Assembly (NCBI GenBank): GCA_964599375.1
Contig: CAZREW010000006.1
Span: 62,001-126,000 of the forward strand
Direction: 5' to 3'
DNA from: JAUWCL01 sp964599375
GTDB taxonomy: Bacteria > Krumholzibacteriota > Krumholzibacteriia > Krumholzibacteriales > Krumholzibacteriaceae
Length of the DNA: 64,000 bases
The translations under genes and the position numbers were made by a program. The notes under the pieces are model-generated. The model made no database searches and was not told the DNA's origin. It worked only from the letters and a program-made list of their open reading frames with translations. This document shows positions 33,485 through 42,254 of the stretch, one piece after another (within the stretch, counting starts at the first letter, position 1; each line of letters starts with the position of its first letter).

Positions 33485-34405
33485 TCATACAAAGTCGAGC
33501 CAATGCATATACTTGTCGACCTTGGCGTCGAGCATCTTGAAGAACAGCTCCTGGAGCTCCTTCGTGACCGGCCCGCGCCTGCCCTCTCCGACCTGGATCT
33601 TGTCGATGCTCCTTATCGGTGATATCTCGGCCGCGGTCCCCGTGAAGAAGACCTCGTCGGCGATATAAAGCATCTCGCGCGGGACCAGCTTCTCGACTAC
33701 CTCGTAACCGAGATCCTTTGCCAGTTCGATCACCGTGTTGCGAGTTATGCCCGGGAGCACGCTGGCTCCCAGAGGGGGCGTATAGATGATCCCGTCCTGG
33801 ACGAGAAATATGTTCTCGCCGCTTCCCTCGCTCACGTAACCGCTTGCATCGAGGGCTATTCCCTCGACGTAGCCGTTCACTATCGCTTCCATCTTTATCA
33901 GCTGCGAGTTCATGTAGTTGGCTCCGCTCTTGGCCAGGGCGGGAAGGGTGTTCGGCGCAATCCTGTCCCAGCTCGAGACCATCACGTCGACGCCCTGCTC
34001 GAGAGCCTCGGGGCCGAGATACTTGCCCCACTGCCATACGACGATGAACATGTTTATCGGATTCGGGAAAGGGTTCACGCCGAGGGAGTCGTAGCCCCTG
34101 TAGACGACGGGCCTGATGTAGCATTCCTCCATCTTGTTGACCCTTATCGTCTCGAAGCATGCCTGCATGCAGTCCCCGATCGGCATCTCCGGCTCCATCC
34201 GGTACATCTTTGCGGAGTTATAGAGTCTCTTGATATGAGGTTCGAGCCTGAAGACCGCAGGACCCTTGCTCGTCTTGTAGCACCGGATGCCCTCGAATAC
34301 GCATGTGCCGTAATGTATGACATGTGAGCACACGTGCATCTTCGCGTCGTCCCAGTCTACGAACTTGCCGTCCATCCAGATCTTTTCGGACTTCGGAATT
34401 CCCAT
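33485..34405 (-). CDS. ilvE: branched-chain amino acid aminotransferase
   Basis: The 306-residue class IV PLP aminotransferase catalyses the last step of Leu/Ile/Val synthesis. Motifs are VFEGIRCYKT, the PLP lysine in LAKSGANYMNSQLIKMEA, EGIALDASGYVSEGSGENIF and EVFFTGTAAEISPI. I chose ATG 34405, preceded by AAGGAG; the open frame extends 40 codons upstream without similarity. A sigma-70-like promoter lies at 34496-34525. Confidence 0.95.
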   Translation of the reverse strand: MGIPKSEKIWMDGKFVDWDDAKMHVCSHVIHYGTCVFEGIRCYKTSKGPAVFRLEPHIKRLYNSAKMYRMEPEMPIGDCMQACFETIRVNKMEECYIRPVVYRGYDSLGVNPFPNPINMFIVVWQWGKYLGPEALEQGVDVMVSSWDRIAPNTLPALAKSGANYMNSQLIKMEAIVNGYVEGIALDASGYVSEGSGENIFLVQDGIIYTPPLGASVLPGITRNTVIELAKDLGYEVVEKLVPREMLYIADEVFFTGTAAEISPIRSIDKIQVGEGRRGPVTKELQELFFKMLDAKVDKYMHWLDFV

Positions 34406-34495
34406 CTCTATACTCCTTCTGGAACTGTTAATAGGGACTGCCGGCCGCGGGGGGACCGTTTCCCGCCTCCTAGATCCCCATCCGCACCCCTGTGT

Positions 34496-34525
34496 ATTAT
34501 AAGGGCAGATACTCCCGCCAGGCAA
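34496..34525 (-). promoter_or_regulatory. sigma-70 promoter of the ilvE run
   Basis: On the minus strand TTGCCT (34520-34525), 18-nt spacer, perfect TATAAT (34496-34501); start near 34489. Confidence 0.55.
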
Positions 34526-34645
34526 CCAAAAAATCCATTTTTCGCAGTAATTTCCAGAATACCGGAAAAACAGAGGGCACTGAAGCGTATCACCATGCGC
34601 CGCAACAGGATATATATGTCCAATGGCCGCCCGGCAGGATCCGTG

Positions 34646-35125
34646 TCAATCTTCCGCGGGAAGATCGAATCTCCCGGCGATATATTTGAGCAGTAACCCG
34701 TTGAGATGGGCGATATCATCACGGGTGGCCCTGTAATCCTCTATGCTGCCACCGATGGGATCCTCGACGTCGACCCTGGTGCGGTCCCTGTCGAGTTCTC
34801 CGAGGACTATCATCCACCCTCCGGCCCCTGGAACGTCCGCTTTCATGTGCGCCATGTGCTGCGGGGTCAGCGCCACGACAAGGGAAGCCAGGTTTATTAT
34901 GTCGGGGGTGACGATCCTGGCCTTGTGGCCTGAGATATCTATCCCCTTCTCCCTCATCACCGTGACCGAAAGCGAGGCAGCCGGCTGGCCGTTCCACGCG
35001 TGCGTGCCGGCCGAGGATACATTGACCTCGTCGCGCCATCCGGGAGGCAGGGACGCGCGCAGAAGGCCCTCCGCCATAGGGCTGCGGCATGTATTGCCTG
35101 TGCATACAAATACTATCTCTTTCAT
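34646..35125 (-). CDS. low-molecular-weight protein tyrosine phosphatase
   Basis: The 159-residue protein has the LMW-PTP P-loop CTGNTCRS near residues 8-15 and the acid/base DP in VEDPIGGS near 128. I chose ATG 35125, which places the P-loop at the normal distance from the start. Such enzymes often accompany bacterial tyrosine kinases of exopolysaccharide export, or act as arsenate reductases; no kinase is in view here. Confidence 0.92.
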   Translation of the reverse strand: MKEIVFVCTGNTCRSPMAEGLLRASLPPGWRDEVNVSSAGTHAWNGQPAASLSVTVMREKGIDISGHKARIVTPDIINLASLVVALTPQHMAHMKADVPGAGGWMIVLGELDRDRTRVDVEDPIGGSIEDYRATRDDIAHLNGLLLKYIAGRFDLPAED

Positions 35126-35190
35126 TACGGTGGGATTGTGCACCCTGTCGGCCGGCGGGGGCAAGTGGATATTGCCCTCCTCTCATCCGG

Positions 35191-35219
35191 TTGAGTTTCA
35201 CTCCGTTATCGGTTATCTT
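35191..35219 (+). promoter_or_regulatory. sigma-70 promoter of the cupin gene
   Basis: TTGAGT (35191-35196), 17-nt spacer, TATCTT (35214-35219); start near 35226, leader 28 nt. Confidence 0.5.
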
Positions 35220-35253
35220 CACTTCTCGGGAAACGGTCGAAAGGAGAAGGGCA

Positions 35254-35607
35254 ATGGCCGGACTGAAGATGATGAAGGCGCTCGATGTCGGCGCGAAAGA
35301 AGTCAGTATTGAAGGGGCCCGGGGGGTCAACATACGGTGGCTCATCTCGAAGGAGGATGGGGCGCCGGGATTCGCGATGCGCCTTTTCGAGGTCGCCCCG
35401 GGCGGGCATTCCCCCCTGCACTCCCATGACTGGGAACACGAGGTCTACATAGTCGACGGGAATGGCGAGCTCGAGTTCGATGGAAAACGCAGGCCGTTCG
35501 AGAAGGGGTGGTTCATCCTCGTGCCTCCCGGCCGCGAGCACCGGTTCGTCAATAAGGGAGACGGCGTCATGAGGTTCCTGTGCCTGGTCCCCAACGGCTC
35601 GTACTGA
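35254..35607 (+). CDS. single-domain cupin protein
   Basis: The 117-residue protein is a cupin_2 barrel with metal-binding His/Glu in HSPLHSHDWEHEVYIVDG and LVPPGREHRFVNKG. Substrate unknown; such proteins can be isomerases, dioxygenases or sensors. ATG 35254 follows AAGGAGAAGG. It is divergent from the phosphatase gene. Confidence 0.9.
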   Translation: MAGLKMMKALDVGAKEVSIEGARGVNIRWLISKEDGAPGFAMRLFEVAPGGHSPLHSHDWEHEVYIVDGNGELEFDGKRRPFEKGWFILVPPGREHRFVNKGDGVMRFLCLVPNGSY

Positions 35608-35613
35608 CAACGT

Positions 35614-35642
35614 TTGACTTGAGAGCTATCTATAGTTAGATT
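35614..35642 (+). promoter_or_regulatory. sigma-70 promoter of the 35700 operon
   Basis: TTGACT (35614-35619), 17-nt spacer, TAGATT (35637-35642); start near 35649. Confidence 0.6.
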
Positions 35643-35699
35643 TATTGGGCAATTATGACGCAAATGACGACTCCACCGCTGCCGAGAATGGGAGTATTT

Positions 35700-36452
35700 A
35701 TGCGAAAATCCTCAGCGATCCTCTTAGCGCTGCTCGTGATATTCACAGCGGCCGACGTTTCGGCGCAGTCTTCTCTCTACAAGAAGAAGAAGTTCTTCGG
35801 CGCCATACCGATGAACGGCGTCAGTCTCTTTGTAGGGTTCCTCGACGGTCCCGACCACAAGTATCTGACCGAACACCTGAGCACATTCGCCGTCCTTCAC
35901 GGCGGCTTGGAGACCTGGGAAGAATGGTCTACGTCTTTTTACACGAGGGCCGGGTACCAGAGACAGATCTCACCGAACCACTTTCTGGTCACTAATCTCA
36001 ACTTCGCTTATCTCAGCGCCGCTGGCAGCGGCGATCTGTTCACGATAACCGACCCGCCCGTATACGCTATGACTGACAGGACGCTGGCGACATATCTGTT
36101 CTCTCTCGACCTCGGATTCCTCTACTACATGATCAAGCCCGAGGTACAGAAGATAGCGCCATACATAGGCGGCGGATTCTCCGCGGTCGTCCCTTACGAG
36201 AAACTCGATACGACATTCAGGCGTGATGACGGTTCGGTCATCGACAATCCCAGTGAAACGGTCTCGGAGACGAGCTTCGAGCCCGGTGTGTACGGGCAGT
36301 TCGGGATAAACTACTACATCTCGAACAAATGGGGAGCGACGATGGATGGCCGGTTCCAGATGACCCAGAGCAAGTTCAGGATCCATGGTGGAAACTTCGA
36401 CGTGAACTATGCGGGGCTCTGCCTCGCCATCGGGCTGCAGTATTATTTCTGA
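35700..36452 (+). CDS. predicted outer-membrane beta-barrel protein
   Basis: The 250-residue protein has a Sec signal (residues 1-23, ADVSAQ) and alternating amphipathic strands ending in the aromatic-terminated LCLAIGLQYYF, typical of outer-membrane barrels. Other strands include FFGAIPMNGVSLFVGFLDG and FGINYYISNKWGATMDG. ATG 35700 is preceded by GGGAG and the signal peptide supports it; the frame opens at 35655. Function unknown. Its stop overlaps the start of the flavoprotein gene by one base (TGATG). Confidence 0.7.
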   Translation: MRKSSAILLALLVIFTAADVSAQSSLYKKKKFFGAIPMNGVSLFVGFLDGPDHKYLTEHLSTFAVLHGGLETWEEWSTSFYTRAGYQRQISPNHFLVTNLNFAYLSAAGSGDLFTITDPPVYAMTDRTLATYLFSLDLGFLYYMIKPEVQKIAPYIGGGFSAVVPYEKLDTTFRRDDGSVIDNPSETVSETSFEPGVYGQFGINYYISNKWGATMDGRFQMTQSKFRIHGGNFDVNYAGLCLAIGLQYYF

Positions 36453-37651
36453 TGCTGGACGAGAATTATGACGTCGTTGTCATAGGGGCCGGTCCCGCCG
36501 GCTCCAGAACGGCCGCGCTCACCGCCCGGGCGGGGCTTTCGACCCTCCTTCTTGAAAAGAGAAAGAAGATCGGCTTCCCTGTGAGGTGCGCAGAGGGTAT
36601 CGGCCCGCGCAAGGATGTCGAACGGTTTTTCGAACTGAGCGACGACCTCATATCATCGACCATCAACGGTCTGGCGGTCATCTCTCCCGGCGGCAGGCGG
36701 TTCGAGACCCTGAGGCGCGGCGCCGGATTCATAGTGGACCGCGAGCTCTTCGACAGGCGCCTGGCCGACCTCGCCGCGGAGGCCGGCGCGGTGGTGAGGA
36801 CATCCCACCAGGTGACGGGGCTCCTGCGAAACGACCACAGGTTCAAGGGCGTAGAAGTCACCGACCTCGGCAGCGGCCGCAGGTATACCGCCGGCGCCCT
36901 GGTGACAGCCGGAGCGGACGGAGTCGAATCGATCTCGCCACGCTGGGCCGGCCTGAAGGGCGCGTACAGGCCAAGCGAGATCATGTCGTGTGCACAGTAC
37001 CTCGCCGAGGGGATCGATTCCGGCCCGGGCACGATCGAGTTCCATCTCGGAAGGCGGATCGCTCCCGGCGGGTACGGATGGGTCTTCCCCAAGGGGCCGG
37101 GCGCCGCCAATGTGGGGGTGGGTGTCAATCCAGCGATGGCCGGCGGCCTAAGGGCGGTCGATTATCTCGAAAGGTTCATGGAAAGCCGCTGTCCGGGCGC
37201 CACGCGCGGAAGGATGGTCGTCGGCGGAACGGTCGTGGCGAGAGGGCTCCCCTCGCTCACCACGGGCGGATTTGTCACCGTCGGCGAGGCAGCGAACCAG
37301 AACAACCCGTTCTCGGGAGGCGGGATAATCAACGCCCTCGAAGGGGCCGACCTAGCCGCGGAGGCTATTATAAAGGCTATCGGAGACGGGGACGTGTCGG
37401 CCCGTTCTCTCGGCCGCTATACTAAGGCCTGGAAGAGGTCGACTGGCAGGACAAACGAGCTTTTCTGGCAGGCCGCCCGTTCGTTCTACACTATGGAGGA
37501 CGGCGAGATGGAGAGAATAATCGCCAGGATGAAGGATACACCGGGCCTTGTGACCAGCACTGGCGTCGATCCCCTGAAGATGCTTCGCATCCTCGCGTCG
37601 ACTCGCCCCGGGCTCCTTTTCAGGCTTGTCTCCGCGACGCTCAAGAGGTAA
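36452..37651 (+). CDS. geranylgeranyl-reductase-family FAD-dependent oxidoreductase
   Basis: The 399-residue flavoprotein starts with the FAD-binding VVVIGAGPAGSRTAAL and has the family's KIGFPVRCAEG segment, GYGWVFPKG and VGEAANQNNPFSGGGI. Members saturate isoprenoid double bonds, for example in archaeal-type lipids or quinones. It starts one base inside the stop of the barrel gene and its own stop overlaps the ferredoxin start, so the three are translationally coupled. The ferredoxin is the obvious electron donor. Confidence 0.9.
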   Translation: MLDENYDVVVIGAGPAGSRTAALTARAGLSTLLLEKRKKIGFPVRCAEGIGPRKDVERFFELSDDLISSTINGLAVISPGGRRFETLRRGAGFIVDRELFDRRLADLAAEAGAVVRTSHQVTGLLRNDHRFKGVEVTDLGSGRRYTAGALVTAGADGVESISPRWAGLKGAYRPSEIMSCAQYLAEGIDSGPGTIEFHLGRRIAPGGYGWVFPKGPGAANVGVGVNPAMAGGLRAVDYLERFMESRCPGATRGRMVVGGTVVARGLPSLTTGGFVTVGEAANQNNPFSGGGIINALEGADLAAEAIIKAIGDGDVSARSLGRYTKAWKRSTGRTNELFWQAARSFYTMEDGEMERIIARMKDTPGLVTSTGVDPLKMLRILASTRPGLLFRLVSATLKR

Positions 37652-37875
37652 TGTTTCTGAAAAGAAGCGCGTTACACATGAGATCAACGCATCCTGAGAT
37701 CGAGATAGACCGCGGCAGATGTATAGTCTGCGGCGCGTGCTGTGCCGTCTGCCCGAGCGAAGCGCTTATCATAGAGGGAATGACCCTGCGGGTCTACCCC
37801 GAGCGATGCCGCCCCTGCGGGCAGGCGGCCCTTGTATGCCCCACCGGGGCCCTGACCTGCCCCGATGAAGAATAG
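37651..37875 (+). CDS. small ferredoxin, 4Fe-4S type
   Basis: The 74-residue protein has one full 4Fe-4S motif CIVCGACCAVCP and a second, altered one (CRPCGQAALVCP, with GQA in place of the second Cys spacing), so probably one regular cluster and one questionable. Start 37651 overlaps the upstream stop (TAATG); ATG 37678 is an alternative. Context makes it the redox partner of the reductase. Confidence 0.85.
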   Translation: MFLKRSALHMRSTHPEIEIDRGRCIVCGACCAVCPSEALIIEGMTLRVYPERCRPCGQAALVCPTGALTCPDEE

Positions 37876-37884
37876 AGGACCGCG

Positions 37885-38523
37885 ATGCATATCGAGACCA
37901 TTGTCGTCGGACCGCTCGAAACGAACTGCTACGTAGTCTCCTGCGAGGATCCCTGCTGCGGAGCTGAAGCGATAATCATCGATCCGGGCGGCAGCCCGGA
38001 AAGAATAACCGGTTACATAGAACGCTCAGGCGTCAGCCCCGTACTGATAGTGCTGACACACGGCCACAGCGACCATATGGCCTCGGCGGCCCTGCTGGCA
38101 GCCAAATACAGTGTCGATGTGGCGATGCACGGCGACGACCTCGACACGCTCGACGTCTCGGTGGCCGACGCCCCGGCGTGGGGCCTTGGCACCCCCGATA
38201 AAGTCACGGTGACGAGGAAGCTCTCGGCGGGTGACAGCATCGAGTTCGGCGGGGAGATCGGGAAGGTCCTCCACACACCCGGCCACACGAAGGGCGGGAT
38301 AAGCCTGCTCTTTGACGGGGTGGTCTTTGTCGGAGACACGCTCTTCGCGGGCTCGATCGGGAGGACCGACTTCTTCGGCGGGGACATGGATACTATCCTC
38401 TCTTCGATAAGGCGGGAGGTCTTCACTCTCGATGACGATACCGTAGTGTACACCGGCCACGGGCCGGCTACCACGATCGGCGAGGAAAAACGCCATAATC
38501 CTTTCTTTGACGGGACCCTCTGA
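37885..38523 (+). CDS. MBL-fold metallohydrolase (glyoxalase II-like)
   Basis: The 212-residue protein has the dinuclear metal motif THGHSDHMA near 53-61, further His in LHTPGHTKGG and a terminal VYTGHGP, with NCYVV at the start, as in YcbL/GloB-like hydrolases. It likely hydrolyses a thioester such as S-lactoylglutathione or an analogue. It follows the ferredoxin gene by 9 bp. Confidence 0.92.
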   Translation: MHIETIVVGPLETNCYVVSCEDPCCGAEAIIIDPGGSPERITGYIERSGVSPVLIVLTHGHSDHMASAALLAAKYSVDVAMHGDDLDTLDVSVADAPAWGLGTPDKVTVTRKLSAGDSIEFGGEIGKVLHTPGHTKGGISLLFDGVVFVGDTLFAGSIGRTDFFGGDMDTILSSIRREVFTLDDDTVVYTGHGPATTIGEEKRHNPFFDGTL

Positions 38524-38599
38524 AAAGTTTACTCTTCCTGTTGATAAGCCGCGTCCCGGGGCGCCGGGCGGCACGGCTCCTGCAAGGGGATATCCTTAT

Positions 38600-39742
38600 A
38601 TGGCCAACGGACTTTTCTGGGCAGCGGTGGCGTTCATCGCCTATACATACCTCCTCTACCCCCTGCTGATCTTCGCGGCCGGCAGGCTCAGGGACCGTTC
38701 CGTCCGATCCGGCGAAAGGCCTGCCGGTGACCCGGATGACGCGCTTCCCACAGTAACGATGATCATCGTGGCGTTCAACGAGGAAGTCCGCATCGAGGCG
38801 AAGCTGTCCAACTGCCACGAGCTCGATTACCCGGCAGGCCTGCTCGAGATATGCGTAGTCTCCGACGGATCCACCGATCATACCGCCGAGATCCTGCGCG
38901 AGCGCGACGACATCGTATTTATAGAGGACCCGGAGAACCATGGCAAGCCCCACCAGCTCAACCGGGCGATGGAAAGCGCCGGGAGCGAGATCCTCGTATT
39001 CTCGGACGCGCGGCAGATGTACGACCCCGCGGCCGTCCGGAAGCTCGTCGACAACTTCAGGGACGAGCGTGTCGGCTGCGTAAGCGGCGAGCTCGTTTTC
39101 AGGGCTCCGGACGATCCCACCGGCGGCAGCATCGGGCTGTACTGGGCGTACGAGAAGGCGCTGAGGGAAGCGGAAAGCAGGGTAGACTCGACGCTCGGAG
39201 TGACCGGCGCGATCTACGCGATCCGGCGGGAGCTGGCCGCGCCGATCCCCGATGATACGATTCTCGACGATATCGAGATCCCCCTCGGGGCGTTCCGCAG
39301 AGGATACCGGGTGATCTTCGAGCCCGGGGCGGTCGCCTACGACACCACGTCGGCGGACATCGGCGCCGAGTTCAGGCGCAAGACGAGGACCCTGGCAGGC
39401 AATTACCAGCTCTTCGAACGCAACCCGTGGCTGTTCGTCCCATGGAAGGACCGGATCTTCGTGCAGGCCGTCTCTCACAAGTTCTTCCGGCTGCTAGTCC
39501 CCTGGGCGATGCTCGCCGTGCTGCTGGCTTCCTCGAGGATCGAGGGAACGGCCTTCGCGGTGGTCTTCTGGGCTCAGGTCGCGGCCTACGGGCTCGGCAT
39601 CGCGGCCCTCAGGTCAAAGGGCCTGCGCGGAAACAGGCTGATCAATCTCATATCGGTCTTCCTGACCCTCAACGCAGCGGCCGTCACGGGGCTCTACAGG
39701 TACCTGACAGGGACAGCCGACGTCAGGTGGAAAAAACGATGA
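38600..39742 (+). CDS. membrane-associated GT2 family glycosyltransferase
   Basis: The 380-residue protein has one N-terminal TM segment, a GT-A domain with TVTMIIVAFNEEVRIEAKL, the DXD-type VFSDARQMYDP, and DDIEIPLGAFRRGYRV, and three or four C-terminal TM segments. This resembles processive or polyprenyl-phosphate glycosyltransferases. ATG 38600 follows AAGGGG; the frame starts at 38507. It begins the polysaccharide locus. Confidence 0.88.
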   Translation: MANGLFWAAVAFIAYTYLLYPLLIFAAGRLRDRSVRSGERPAGDPDDALPTVTMIIVAFNEEVRIEAKLSNCHELDYPAGLLEICVVSDGSTDHTAEILRERDDIVFIEDPENHGKPHQLNRAMESAGSEILVFSDARQMYDPAAVRKLVDNFRDERVGCVSGELVFRAPDDPTGGSIGLYWAYEKALREAESRVDSTLGVTGAIYAIRRELAAPIPDDTILDDIEIPLGAFRRGYRVIFEPGAVAYDTTSADIGAEFRRKTRTLAGNYQLFERNPWLFVPWKDRIFVQAVSHKFFRLLVPWAMLAVLLASSRIEGTAFAVVFWAQVAAYGLGIAALRSKGLRGNRLINLISVFLTLNAAAVTGLYRYLTGTADVRWKKR

Positions 39743-39762
39743 TTTTCGTAAGGAATATAAGG

Positions 39763-39768
39763 TATAAT
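39763..39768 (+). promoter_or_regulatory. possible promoter -10 element before the sugar amidotransferase
   Basis: A perfect TATAAT lies in an AT-rich stretch after the GT2 gene; the -35 region 17 nt upstream (TGATTT) is weak. A hairpin CCGGCCGG/CCGGCTGG with loop GATCA (39861-39881) lies just before the GAGGAGG site of the next gene. Confidence 0.35.
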
Positions 39769-39901
39769 AATACATCGGGTTCGATGCGGCCGGCCCTCAC
39801 GCGGCCGCTTGCCGCAGGAGGCCCGGGACTCTCTAGGCGACGGTAAAATATGATCGATGACCGGCCGGGATCACCGGCTGGATACCTTTGAGGAGGTTTT
39901 A

Positions 39902-41017
39902 ATGGATGGCGCCCGTAAAAGATGCTCGCGTTGCGTGCTGCCGTCGAACTATCCGGGGATAAGGTTCGACGACGATGGAGTCTGCAACTACTGCCGCCAG
40001 ACGAAGGATATCGAGCTGCTCGGCGAGGAGAAGTTCCTCGAGGTCATTGGCAGGTACCGGAACGGGCCGGGGAAATACGACTGCATGGTCGCCCTGAGCG
40101 GCGGGCGGGACAGCACCTACGTCCTCTGGTACGCGGCGAGGAAGCTTGGCCTGAGGACCCTCGCCTGCTTCGTCGACAACGGATTCGTCCCCGAGCAGAC
40201 ACATAAGAACGTGAGGACTGCGACCGAGAGACTCGGCGTCGACCTGGTCATAAAGAAGCACGACTTGGTCGCAAGGAGCGCGGGGCACACGATGAAGTCC
40301 TGGATGCGCCGCCCCACTCCCGGAATGATACCCCTGCTCTGTGCCGGCTGCACCCTCGGGCTGCGCGTCGCCCTGATGGAGGCGGCCAGGGATAACGATA
40401 TAAAGATGATGCTGTACGGCGTCGGCGAGCCGGAGCAGTCTTTCGCCGAGAAATACATGAACCCCGATCCGAACGGGGCGATAACGAAGAAGTCCCTCGC
40501 GATGGGATTCTTCTCGGAGATCGCGGGGAACCCGACTTACGTGCTCAGCCCCGGCGCCGTGGTCTCGTACGCCAGGGAATTCCTCTTCCGCTGGTCGAGG
40601 CCCTACCAGCGCCGCGTGGTCAAGGGCATCCAGCCCCCCGACCTTGTGCAGGTCGAGCCGTTCTACTACATGAAGTGGGACGAGGACGAGATCATGTCTG
40701 TGATCACGGGCGAGCTGGGCTGGGAGAGGTGCCCCCACACCGAGAACGCATGGCGGGCCGACTGCACGATCGCGATATTCAAGAACTACCTCTACAACGA
40801 GACGGTCGGGTTCTCCAAGGTCGAGGAGCTGCTGAGCAACCTGATCCGTTACGACATGATATCGCGCGAGGAAGCGGTCGAGCGGCTCGGCCGCGACAGG
40901 GTCATCTCGAAGGACCTAGTAAAAGAGCTTTTCGACGAACTGAATCTCGATGCCACTGACCTGGACAAGGCTCTCCAGAAGGCCAAAAAGAGCAAGTACT
41001 ACCTCAAGGTCGAGTGA
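39902..41017 (+). CDS. N-acetyl sugar amidotransferase (WbpG-like PP-loop enzyme)
   Basis: The 371-residue protein has a zinc-binding N-terminus (RCSRCVLPSNYPGIRF, VCNYCRQ) and the PP-loop VALSGGRDSTYVLWYAA near 70. WbpG/LegI-type enzymes convert an N-acetyl sugar to an acetamidino sugar with ammonia delivered by HisH/HisF-like partners. No such partners are adjacent, so ammonia source or chemistry may differ. GAGGAGG precedes ATG 39902. It is followed by a GT4 glycosyltransferase after 25 bp. Confidence 0.88.
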   Translation: MDGARKRCSRCVLPSNYPGIRFDDDGVCNYCRQTKDIELLGEEKFLEVIGRYRNGPGKYDCMVALSGGRDSTYVLWYAARKLGLRTLACFVDNGFVPEQTHKNVRTATERLGVDLVIKKHDLVARSAGHTMKSWMRRPTPGMIPLLCAGCTLGLRVALMEAARDNDIKMMLYGVGEPEQSFAEKYMNPDPNGAITKKSLAMGFFSEIAGNPTYVLSPGAVVSYAREFLFRWSRPYQRRVVKGIQPPDLVQVEPFYYMKWDEDEIMSVITGELGWERCPHTENAWRADCTIAIFKNYLYNETVGFSKVEELLSNLIRYDMISREEAVERLGRDRVISKDLVKELFDELNLDATDLDKALQKAKKSKYYLKVE

Positions 41018-41042
41018 CGGCACCGTCCACCGGGAGAACGCG

Positions 41043-42230
41043 ATGGCCCGCAAGAGGATACTGTACATCGAATCGAACAAGGACGGGACGATCGGCGGCT
41101 CCTACATCAGCCTCCTCTACCTCCTGCAGGGGCTCGACAAGGAGAAGTACGAACCCGTCGTGATGTTCTGCGAGCCGAACGTGATGATCCCCGATTACGA
41201 GAAGGTCGCCGAGGTGATGATCTACGACTTCGACCCCTCGGTCTACATGCCTGTCGAGAACGCGACCGAGGCTATAAGGTTCATACCGAAGTTCCTCAAG
41301 CATGTCGTCTTCAAGCAGCCCCCCCTCATGAGGAAATTGCGCGAGATAAAGCCCGACCTGGTCCACCTCAACAACGGGTACATACACAGCCACGAGTGGA
41401 TGCTGGCCTGCCGGCTCAGCGGGATCCCGGTAATTGCGCACGACCGCGGCTCGCGCCCGCCGACGAGCCGCCAGTCGAAGTTATTCTCACGGCTGCTCGA
41501 CGCGACGATCAGCGTCAGCGACGCCTTCCTGCAGAACGTCCTGAGCGAAAACCTCAAGCCCAGGCACGCCTGCCGCGTATACAACGGCCTCGACACCTCG
41601 ATGCTCGACGAGTTCAAGTCGCCGCAGGACCGGCGCAGGCTGCGCGGGGAGCTGGGCGTCGGGGAAGACGAGATCCTCATCGGAACGGTCGGCAACATCG
41701 ATTACTTCAAGGGGCAGATAGTATTCGTAAAGGCAATGCGCGAGGTGCTCCGGAGCCACGGGAACGTCAGGTCGATCATCGTCGGCAAGACCGCCCTGCT
41801 CGCCGAGGAGTACGAGGAGGAGATACGACGTTATATCGCAGAGAACGGCCTCGACGACAGGATCGCACTGCTCGGTTTCAGGAAAGACGTTCCCGCCCTC
41901 CTGAACGCGATGGATATATTCGTCCACGCGTCGATCGGACCGGAGGCGTTCGGCCGCGTGATACTGGAGGCGATGGCGATGGCCAAGCCGATAATCGGCA
42001 CTGACGGCGGCGGGACTCCCGAGCAGGTCATCGACCATGAGACGGGGCTGCTCGTCCCGATGAACGACGTGCCCGCGATGGCGGCCGCGCTCGACGAGCT
42101 GGTCTCCGACATGGACGCCGCCAGGCGGATGGGCGCGGGCGCCCTCAGGCGTCTCGAGGAGAACTTCACGATCGCGAAGATGGTCGAGGGCGTCGAAGAG
42201 ATCTACGAGATGATATTCAGTGAGGACTGA
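41043..42230 (+). CDS. GT4 family glycosyltransferase
   Basis: The 395-residue GT-B enzyme starts with KRILYIESNKDGTIGGSYIS and has GTVGNIDYFKGQIVFVKAM, then the donor-binding EAFGRVILEAMAMAKPIIGTDGGGTPE. ATG 41043 fits the domain start. It probably adds a sugar to the lipid-linked repeat unit; specificity unknown. Confidence 0.92.
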   Translation: MARKRILYIESNKDGTIGGSYISLLYLLQGLDKEKYEPVVMFCEPNVMIPDYEKVAEVMIYDFDPSVYMPVENATEAIRFIPKFLKHVVFKQPPLMRKLREIKPDLVHLNNGYIHSHEWMLACRLSGIPVIAHDRGSRPPTSRQSKLFSRLLDATISVSDAFLQNVLSENLKPRHACRVYNGLDTSMLDEFKSPQDRRRLRGELGVGEDEILIGTVGNIDYFKGQIVFVKAMREVLRSHGNVRSIIVGKTALLAEEYEEEIRRYIAENGLDDRIALLGFRKDVPALLNAMDIFVHASIGPEAFGRVILEAMAMAKPIIGTDGGGTPEQVIDHETGLLVPMNDVPAMAAALDELVSDMDAARRMGAGALRRLEENFTIAKMVEGVEEIYEMIFSED

Positions 42231-42254
42231 GCCTCTCCCCGGGGGCCGGGATCT

